Of a DNA stretch of 64,000 bases, positions 58,379 through 64,000 are shown in pieces. The stretch is taken from contig CAZIMO010000006.1 of NCBI GenBank assembly GCA_964540535.1, forward strand, positions 1 to 64,000, in the 5' to 3' direction. Position 1 is the first letter of the stretch; each line of letters starts with the position of its first letter. This stretch comes from Fimenecus sp964540535. GTDB lineage: Bacteria > Bacillota > Clostridia > Oscillospirales > Acutalibacteraceae. The notes under the pieces were generated by a model, which saw only the letters and a list, made by a program, of their open reading frames with translations, searched no databases and was not told the DNA's origin. A program made the position numbers and the translations under genes.

Positions 58379-59107
58379 TCAATATGATACGGTAACAACA
58401 GTAATATTGTCACCGCCGCCGTTTTCATTTGCTCTGTTTACAAGTCTTTCGGCATATTCAAAAAACTTACCGTCATCAGTAAGCTCATAAATTTCTTGCG
58501 GATCAACATAATTAGTAAGACCGTCAGTACAAATCATAAGCACATCTGTTTCGTCAATTTCTTCTTCACAAAAGTCGATTCTTAAATCATCTTCAACGCC
58601 AAGCGCCCTTGTAATTATATTTTTACGAGGATCTTCTTTCGCCTCATCAGGTGTAAGACTTCCGCTGTCAACCATTTCCTGAACAACGGAATGATCCTTC
58701 GTAATTTGATGCAGTTTTTTATCAGATAAAATATATGCTCTTGAGTCGCCTGCATGAGCAACGCAAACCATGCCGTCCACTACAATAGCGGCAACCACCG
58801 TTGTACCCATTCCTGTTAATTCGGGATTCTCACGACCTTTTTCATAGACGCTGATATTTGCGGCTGTTATTGCAGAAATAAGCATATTTCTTATTGAATT
58901 GAAACCCATACCTTGACGGTAAGCCGAAGATATTCTTTCTGAAATGATTTTTACAGCTGTCGTGCTTGCAAGGTTTCCTCCTGCGACACCGCCCATTCCG
59001 TCGCAAACGACAGCCCACGCCACCGAACCGGGCAATTCGCCAGCAGCATATGAATCTTGATTACTGCTTCGCTTTAACCCAATATCGGTTTTTGCTACTA
59101 TTCTCAT
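58379..59107 (-). CDS. prpC: PP2C-type protein phosphatase
   Basis: A 242-residue Stp/PrpC phosphatase reversing PrkC phosphorylation. Metal-binding motifs: VVCDGMGGVAGG, AHAGDSRAYIL, ICTDGLTNYV and GGGDNITVVTV. The N-terminal KTDIGLKRSSNQDSY carries the conserved Asp. Its start shares an ATGA overlap with the rlmN stop and it ends 23 bases before prkC; the pair work on the same targets. Confidence 0.96.
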   Translation of the reverse strand: MRIVAKTDIGLKRSSNQDSYAAGELPGSVAWAVVCDGMGGVAGGNLASTTAVKIISERISSAYRQGMGFNSIRNMLISAITAANISVYEKGRENPELTGMGTTVVAAIVVDGMVCVAHAGDSRAYILSDKKLHQITKDHSVVQEMVDSGSLTPDEAKEDPRKNIITRALGVEDDLRIDFCEEEIDETDVLMICTDGLTNYVDPQEIYELTDDGKFFEYAERLVNRANENGGGDNITVVTVSY

Positions 59108-60147
59108 TTCATATCACCCACTTTTCTTTTAGATGCCCGAAGCTGACCGCACGAAGCATTTATATCACTGCCGAGAGTTCTGCGAACAGTTGCCGTAATG
59201 CCTCTCGAAGCTAAAATTTGAATAAACTTCTTTTGGCGTTCAACAGTGCTTTTTATATAATCAGTTTCACGGACATTATTTACAGGAATTAAATTCACAT
59301 GAGCTAAAATACCTTTAAGCCGTTTTGCAAGTTCAATCGCACAGGCATCACTGTCATTTATATCACGAATCATAGCGTATTCAAAAGAAATTCTGCGCCC
59401 TGTTGTGTCAGCATAATATCTACACGCTTTTAATAGCTCATCAATATCATATTTACTATTGATAGGCATAGATTTTGACCTAATTTGATTATTAGGTGCA
59501 TGCAAAGATACAGAAAGTGTCAAACCGAGCTTTTTATCTGCTAAATCATATATTTTAGGAACAATACCGCAGGTTGACAATGAAATATGACGCATACTCA
59601 TATTCTGCCCTTTTTCATCAGTTAAAAGTTCAAGCATACGCATAACATTATTGTAGTTGTCAAGAGGTTCACCAGTACCCATAAGCACAAGATGATTTAT
59701 TTTAACTCCAAGGTCACGCTGCGCAGAGTATATTTCTGAAAGCATTTCTCCGACAGATAAGTGTCTTACAAATCCGCCGATAGCAGACGCACAAAATGTA
59801 CAGCCCATTTTACAGCCAACCTGTGTTGAAATACAAATAGAATAACCGTATTTATATTTCATTACAACACTTTCAACGTATTCGCCGTCAGCAAGCGTGA
59901 AAAGATATTTTACCGTATCATCAATCTTTGATACAAGCTTTGTATTGATTTCACAATTGTTGAAGCAGAAGTATTGTTGAAGTTTTTCACGCATATCTTT
60001 TGAAATGTTTGTCATTTCATCAAAAGATAAAACGCATTTTTCGTGAATCCAAGAATATACCTGTTTTGCTCGAAAGGGAGGAAAACCAAGTTCAGATATT
60101 TCTTCTGACAATTCACAAAAGCTCATTGAGCGAATATCCTTGAGCAT
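59104..60147 (-). CDS. rlmN: 23S rRNA/tRNA A2503-C2 methyltransferase
   Basis: A 347-residue radical-SAM enzyme. The 4Fe-4S cysteines are C112, C116 and C119 (CKMGCTFCASA), with GTGEPLDNYNNV for SAM and a C-terminal RRTLGSDINASCGQL carrying the cysteine that forms the methyl-transfer adduct. It methylates A2503 of 23S rRNA and A37 of some tRNAs. Part of the conserved cluster, 8 bases after rsmB. Confidence 0.95.
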   Translation of the reverse strand: MLKDIRSMSFCELSEEISELGFPPFRAKQVYSWIHEKCVLSFDEMTNISKDMREKLQQYFCFNNCEINTKLVSKIDDTVKYLFTLADGEYVESVVMKYKYGYSICISTQVGCKMGCTFCASAIGGFVRHLSVGEMLSEIYSAQRDLGVKINHLVLMGTGEPLDNYNNVMRMLELLTDEKGQNMSMRHISLSTCGIVPKIYDLADKKLGLTLSVSLHAPNNQIRSKSMPINSKYDIDELLKACRYYADTTGRRISFEYAMIRDINDSDACAIELAKRLKGILAHVNLIPVNNVRETDYIKSTVERQKKFIQILASRGITATVRRTLGSDINASCGQLRASKRKVGDMK

Positions 60148-60155
60148 AATAATTA

Positions 60156-61442
60156 TTATCCTTTAGTAAATTTAGCAACAAAGAAACCGTCGGTTCCGTT
60201 TTTATGAGGCATCAATGTCATATAACCGTCATCATCAGTTAATTCGATTTTCTTAAAATCAGGATTTGACAATAGAAATTTATTACAGACCTGCTGGTTT
60301 TCTTTTTTATTTAAAGAACAGGTGGAATATACAAGCACACCGTTTTTATTTAAATACTTTGATGCACAATTTAATATATTGTACTGTAAATCACACAATT
60401 TGTCAACAAATCCCAAATTCTTATACTTTATTTCAGGCTTTCTTCTGATAACTCCCAAACCGCTGCAAGGAACATCACAAAGAATTTTGTCTGCCAAAGG
60501 AAAAATTTTATTATAAACGGAAGAGTCGGAAATCATACCTTTAATTATACTGATACCGCATCGGTTTGCACCGTCATTTATAAGTTTTACACGGTGTTCA
60601 TATAAATCAAATGCGTATATTTCACCTTTATTGTTCATCATTTCTGCCATTGTAAATGATTTTCCGCCGGGTGAAGCACACATATCAAATACTATATCAT
60701 TTGGTTGAGGGTTTAACTGCTCCACACATATTTGTGACGCATAATCCTGTGCATGAAATAATCCGTTTTTGTATGCTTCAGTTTTGAATACTGAATTTCC
60801 GTTTTTTATTATTAGTGAATGTGGAAATAATTCGTTTATTTCGGTTTCAATGCCTTCAATTTCAAGAGAATTTTGAAGATCATTGGCATTAGTTTTTAAA
60901 GTATTTACACGAATAACCAACGGCACTGTACCTAAAGAAGCTTCTAAAAACTTTTCGGTATCTTCATAGCCGTAATCATTAATATAATGCAAAACAAGCT
61001 CCTGTGGGCAGGAATAAGAAATACTTAAATCATATGCTTTATCGTCTGTTTGGGGAAATTCAAGCTTTTCGGAAGCAATTTTGCGCAAAACCGAATTCAC
61101 AAGTCCTGAAGCATATGAGCATTTCGCTTTTTTTACAAGCTTAACACTCTCATTAACAGCCGCCGAAACAGGAACTTTATCCATAAATTTCAATTGATAT
61201 GTACCCATTCTCAAAATGGTGAGCACTTGCGGATTAAGCTTTTTTAAAGGCTGTGAAAGGAATTGTGACAAAAAATAATCAAGAGTAATTTTGCGTTCAA
61301 TCACACCGTAAACAAGACTGCATACAAACGGTGCAGATGAGGCCTGATTATTGCTTAAAACATGGTCAAGCGCTATGTTTGAGTATGCTTTATCGTATTC
61401 AATTTTACTTAAAATTTTAAAAGCTAATAATCTGTCGTCCAT
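60156..61442 (-). CDS. rsmB: 16S rRNA m5C967 methyltransferase
   Basis: A 428-residue protein with a NusB-like N-terminal domain (about 1-140) and a SAM methyltransferase domain: DMCASPGGKSFTMAEMM, the nucleophile in CDVPCSGLGVIRR and TCSLNKKEN. It methylates cytosine 967 of 16S rRNA. Located between the zinc metallopeptidase and rlmN; stop and start spacing is small. Confidence 0.94.
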   Translation of the reverse strand: MDDRLLAFKILSKIEYDKAYSNIALDHVLSNNQASSAPFVCSLVYGVIERKITLDYFLSQFLSQPLKKLNPQVLTILRMGTYQLKFMDKVPVSAAVNESVKLVKKAKCSYASGLVNSVLRKIASEKLEFPQTDDKAYDLSISYSCPQELVLHYINDYGYEDTEKFLEASLGTVPLVIRVNTLKTNANDLQNSLEIEGIETEINELFPHSLIIKNGNSVFKTEAYKNGLFHAQDYASQICVEQLNPQPNDIVFDMCASPGGKSFTMAEMMNNKGEIYAFDLYEHRVKLINDGANRCGISIIKGMISDSSVYNKIFPLADKILCDVPCSGLGVIRRKPEIKYKNLGFVDKLCDLQYNILNCASKYLNKNGVLVYSTCSLNKKENQQVCNKFLLSNPDFKKIELTDDDGYMTLMPHKNGTDGFFVAKFTKG

Positions 61443-61444
61443 AG

Positions 61445-62149
61445 TTACTTTCTTCTGTTATTTACTGTTAAAATCAATCTTAGAAGGTTAGCAATACTTA
61501 CAGCAAGAGCCGCAACATAAGTCATAGCCGCCGCAGTAAGCACTTTTTTTGCACACCTTTTTTCTTCATCACCAAGCAAATCAATCTCGCCGATAACTCT
61601 CAACGCTCTTCTGCTTGCATTAAATTCAACAGGCAAGGTTACAAGCTGAAATAAAACAGCAAAGGAGAAAAACGCTACGCCAAACATTGCCAAAGGCTGA
61701 AAGCCAAGAAAAAATCCAAAGACAGCAAGCGGAAAACCAAGCTTTGAACCTAGAGATGCCACAGGCAAAATGTAATTGCGGATTTTAATGGGAGCATATC
61801 CTTGCGCATATTGTGCAGCATGACCTGCTTCATGACAAGCTACACCAATCGCCGCCACAGATGTTGAATTATATACACTGTCAGAAAGCCTTATAATATT
61901 TGACCTTGGGTCATAATGGTCGGTAAGATTACCTGAAATCCTCTCAATTTGCACATTTGTAATGCCATAATAGCGAAGTATTTCAAAAGCAGCTTGAGAT
62001 CCCGTAATTCTTCGGGCTGATAAAACCTGCGAATACTTTTTAAATGAAGAATTAACTCTTGCCGAAGCCACTATTGATATAAGCATCATTGGCAAAACAA
62101 GAATTATATAATAATAGTTAGACAAATAGTAATATGAAAAGTACTTCAT
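61445..62149 (-). CDS. neutral zinc metallopeptidase, membrane protein
   Basis: A 234-residue membrane protein of the Zn_peptidase_2 family (PF04298). HEAGH at 106-110 gives two zinc ligands and the catalytic Glu; LPVEFNASRRAL provides the third-ligand region. Helices at about 13-30, 125-165 and at the C-terminus. The function is unclear. In many clostridia it lies exactly here, between fmt and rsmB, so it is probably part of the cluster. Confidence 0.9.
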   Translation of the reverse strand: MKYFSYYYLSNYYYIILVLPMMLISIVASARVNSSFKKYSQVLSARRITGSQAAFEILRYYGITNVQIERISGNLTDHYDPRSNIIRLSDSVYNSTSVAAIGVACHEAGHAAQYAQGYAPIKIRNYILPVASLGSKLGFPLAVFGFFLGFQPLAMFGVAFFSFAVLFQLVTLPVEFNASRRALRVIGEIDLLGDEEKRCAKKVLTAAAMTYVAALAVSIANLLRLILTVNNRRK

Positions 62150-62152
62150 ATT

Positions 62153-63085
62153 TTACACTCCTACGATAGTTCCTTTGTCTATATGCTGTCCTCTTAAAAA
62201 GCTTTGTGTGTCCATTTTTTTCTTGCCCTCTGCTTGAATTTCAAGAATTTCAACACATTTGCCGTCACCGCACATAATAACAAGTTTGTTATTATTATCT
62301 ACAATTTCGCCGGGATTTCCCGAAAAGTTTTCTTCCAATATTTGGGATTTGTGTATTTTGAATTTTTTACCGTTAATGACCGTTGTTGCAATAGGCCAAG
62401 AATATAATCCTCTCACCTTATTATGAACATCGCTTGCGGATTTTGTGAAATCAATAGGACAAATTTCTTTTGTAATTATAGGCGCATAATTTGACAGGGA
62501 ATTATCCTGCTTTACAGGCTGTAATTCCCCCTTTTTTAAAGCTTCAACAGTTTCCATTAAAACCTCGGCACCCATTGCGGAAAGCTCGTTAAAAAGCTCT
62601 TCTGATGTTATATCTTCATCAATAGCAATTGATTTTTTTATAAGCATATCGCCCGTGTCAAGACCGACATCCATTTGCATTGAAGTAACTCCTGTTTCAG
62701 TTTCTCCGTTAAGAATACTCCACTGTATTGGTGCCGCGCCGCGAAGTTTAGGAAGCAAAGATGCATGAATATTGATGCATCCGTATTTTACGCTTTCGAG
62801 AATTTCTTTAGGCAAAATTTTTCCGAAAGCTACTACGATTATTAAATCTGCATTAAGCGAGTTGATAATCTCAAGAGCCTCGCCGTTTCTCATTGACGCA
62901 GGCTGAAACACAGGAATATTATTGATTGCCGCACAAATCTTAACAGGCGGAGGAGTAAGTTGCATTTTTCTGCCCTGGGGTTTATCGGGTTGAGTGAACA
63001 CACCTACAACATCATTATCACTGTTTATTAACGCTTCAAGACATGGAACGGAAAAATCCGGCGTCCCCATAAAAATTATACGCAT
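62153..63085 (-). CDS. fmt: methionyl-tRNA formyltransferase
   Basis: A 310-residue enzyme formylating initiator Met-tRNA with 10-formyl-THF. Motifs: IFMGTPDFSVPCL, FTQPDKPQGR, the catalytic region INIHASLLPKLRGAAPI and DVGLDTGDML, followed by the C-terminal tRNA-binding domain (KVRGLYSWPIA). Directly downstream of def, 4 bases apart, and upstream of the zinc peptidase gene. Confidence 0.96.
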   Translation of the reverse strand: MRIIFMGTPDFSVPCLEALINSDNDVVGVFTQPDKPQGRKMQLTPPPVKICAAINNIPVFQPASMRNGEALEIINSLNADLIIVVAFGKILPKEILESVKYGCINIHASLLPKLRGAAPIQWSILNGETETGVTSMQMDVGLDTGDMLIKKSIAIDEDITSEELFNELSAMGAEVLMETVEALKKGELQPVKQDNSLSNYAPIITKEICPIDFTKSASDVHNKVRGLYSWPIATTVINGKKFKIHKSQILEENFSGNPGEIVDNNNKLVIMCGDGKCVEILEIQAEGKKKMDTQSFLRGQHIDKGTIVGV

Positions 63086-63089
63086 AAAA

Positions 63090-63566
63090 TCACTCGTTTT
63101 CTATATTAAATCTTGCAAGATCGTCTTTGCTTGCAAGTACATCAGTATAAATTATTCCGTCAAGGTGGTCAAGCTCATGACAGAAAGCTTTCGCTTTCAA
63201 CTCGGTACCCTTATAAACACACCAATTGCCGTGTCTGTTCTGTGCTTTAACCTTTACCGTCATAGGACGCACTGTATATCCCTGCTTACCCGGTAGGGAA
63301 AGACAGCCTTCAACACCGCACTGTTCACCTTCACGCTCAATAATTTCGGGATTAACAAGCTCTATGAGTCCGTCACCAACATCAATAACGACTATTCTTC
63401 TTAATATTCCTACTTGAACGCCTGCAAGACCTACACCGTCAGCAGCATACATAGTTTCAGCCATATCATCAAGAATTTCACCGAGCCTGTCATCAAATTT
63501 TTCAACAATACGGCTTTTCTTTCTTAAAATAGGGTCTTCTTCTGTTCTTATTTTTCTTATAGCCAT
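63090..63566 (-). CDS. def: peptide deformylase
   Basis: A 158-residue metalloenzyme removing the N-terminal formyl group from new proteins. Motif 1 GVGLAGVQVG (44-53; Ala-Gly-Val variant of GLAAPQ), motif 2 EGCLS (86-90) with the metal-binding Cys, motif 3 HELDH (130-134). Located 13 bases after priA and 4 bases before fmt, which makes the formyl-Met that Def removes. Confidence 0.96.
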   Translation of the reverse strand: MAIRKIRTEEDPILRKKSRIVEKFDDRLGEILDDMAETMYAADGVGLAGVQVGILRRIVVIDVGDGLIELVNPEIIEREGEQCGVEGCLSLPGKQGYTVRPMTVKVKAQNRHGNWCVYKGTELKAKAFCHELDHLDGIIYTDVLASKDDLARFNIENE

Positions 63567-63579
63567 AATTCACTCAACC

Positions 63580-64000
63580 TCACATTAAACTTTCGGGATT
63601 TATATCAGCATAAATGCTCACATCATCATATTTTTTATTTTTCATAAAATCCTTTAACAGTTCACTGATAAAAACTCTTAATCGCTTTCCATAACGGCAT
63701 TTAACAATAATTCTGTTCCTGAACTTGCCGCCGATTTTTGCAATTTTAGGCGTTGCAGGTCCAAGTACAATGATTTTTACATCACTGAATTTTTCAGTAT
63801 GCAGTTTTTTTAGAAACTCAACAAAATCAATTGCCGCATTATTCACAGAAAATTCTTTTTCGCCGGAAAAACCGATAACGCACAAATCGCAATAAGGCGG
63901 ATATGCCATAGTTTTTCGCATTTCTATTTCTATATCGTAAAATCCCTTGTAATCCTGCTCTTTGGCAAGATTTACAATTTCACTGTCAGTAAAGGCAGTT
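63580..64000 (-). CDS. priA: primosomal protein N' (PriA), C-terminal part
   Basis: The last 139 codons of a gene that enters from the right edge. The frame reads SEIVNLAKEQDYKGFY, then MRKTMAYPPYCDLCVIGFSG, and ends IYADINPESLM, the C-terminal domain of the replication-restart helicase PriA. Helicase motifs lie outside the window. Its place upstream of def is the conserved clostridial/bacillar order. Confidence 0.9.
   Translation of the reverse strand, partial: TAFTDSEIVNLAKEQDYKGFYDIEIEMRKTMAYPPYCDLCVIGFSGEKEFSVNNAAIDFVEFLKKLHTEKFSDVKIIVLGPATPKIAKIGGKFRNRIIVKCRYGKRLRVFISELLKDFMKNKKYDDVSIYADINPESLM

Noticed and set aside
1..64000. CRISPR arrays, prophage or integrase genes, rRNA operons
   Set aside because: No regularly spaced repeats, no integrase, capsid or portal genes, and no rRNA sequence were seen. 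The only mobile element supported is the IS200 copy.

Overview
The window is AT-rich DNA that most resembles a spore-forming anaerobic Clostridia genome of the Ruminococcaceae/Oscillospirales type. The grounds are a 26-codon spoVM gene, two rubrerythrins with a PerR-type regulator, a class 1B dihydroorotate dehydrogenase with PyrK, a split AICAR transformylase / IMP cyclohydrolase pair, a dockerin-bearing secreted enzyme and the gene order priA-def-fmt-rsmB-rlmN-prpC-prkC-rsgA-thiN-spoVM known from Bacillus subtilis. TGA is used as an ordinary stop throughout. No species name can be given from sequence alone.

Layout. About 0-14.2 kb is an accessory block of small, mostly unrelated genes: a zinc-ribbon protein, DUF5131, NUDIX, CapA, a sugar isomerase, an acyltransferase, a P-loop kinase, a membrane protein, GNAT, an alpha/beta hydrolase, a potassium channel, tRNA-Ser(GGA), a yjdF riboswitch with its gene, a tyrosine phosphatase, YaiI and an IS200 element. 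Several are decaying: NUDIX and GNAT carry frameshifts plus stops, a membrane protein seems to start at ATT, and a winged-helix gene is only a C-terminal piece. About 14.3-25.8 kb (minus strand) is a purine operon, purE-purF-purM-purN-methyltransferase-purO-purH(AICAR transformylase)-purD-purL, behind a ZTP riboswitch. About 25.8-31.5 kb (minus) is the complete UMP operon pyrC-pyrK-pyrD-pyrF-pyrE-pyrB-pyrI. About 31.6-53.3 kb is mixed: rubrerythrin, TrmO, a nucleotidyltransferase, an acetyltransferase, a GH28 protein, AsnB, lactate dehydrogenase, an MreB-like protein, TypA, a DUF4091 protein overlapping RodA, HIT, PcrA, an orphan fumarase beta subunit, a DivIVA-like protein, a membrane-anchored hydrolase, a dockerin glucosaminidase and a GHL10 lipoprotein. 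About 53.4-54.4 kb is perR with a reverse rubrerythrin behind a perfect inverted-repeat operator. About 54.4-64 kb (minus) is the conserved translation / PASTA-kinase / sporulation cluster, running off the window inside priA.

How the parts fit. The purine and pyrimidine operons supply IMP and UMP. The ZTP riboswitch would tie the purine genes to 10-formyl-tetrahydrofolate supply, which PurN and the AICAR transformylase consume. The PurF encoded here lacks the N-terminal cysteine and the usual glutamine-site motifs, so it may use free ammonia or a partner. RodA, MreB-like, DivIVA-like, PrkC/PrpC, RsgA and SpoVM concern wall growth, division and sporulation. The rubrerythrins and PerR handle peroxide and oxygen stress in an anaerobe.

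The most notable items are the Cys-less PurF, the overlooked spoVM, the ZTP and yjdF riboswitches, the archaeal-type PurO, the hairpin array behind the IS200 transposase, the apparently leaderless tyrosine phosphatase gene, and the cluster of freshly broken accessory genes. No convincing wholly new multi-gene system was found.
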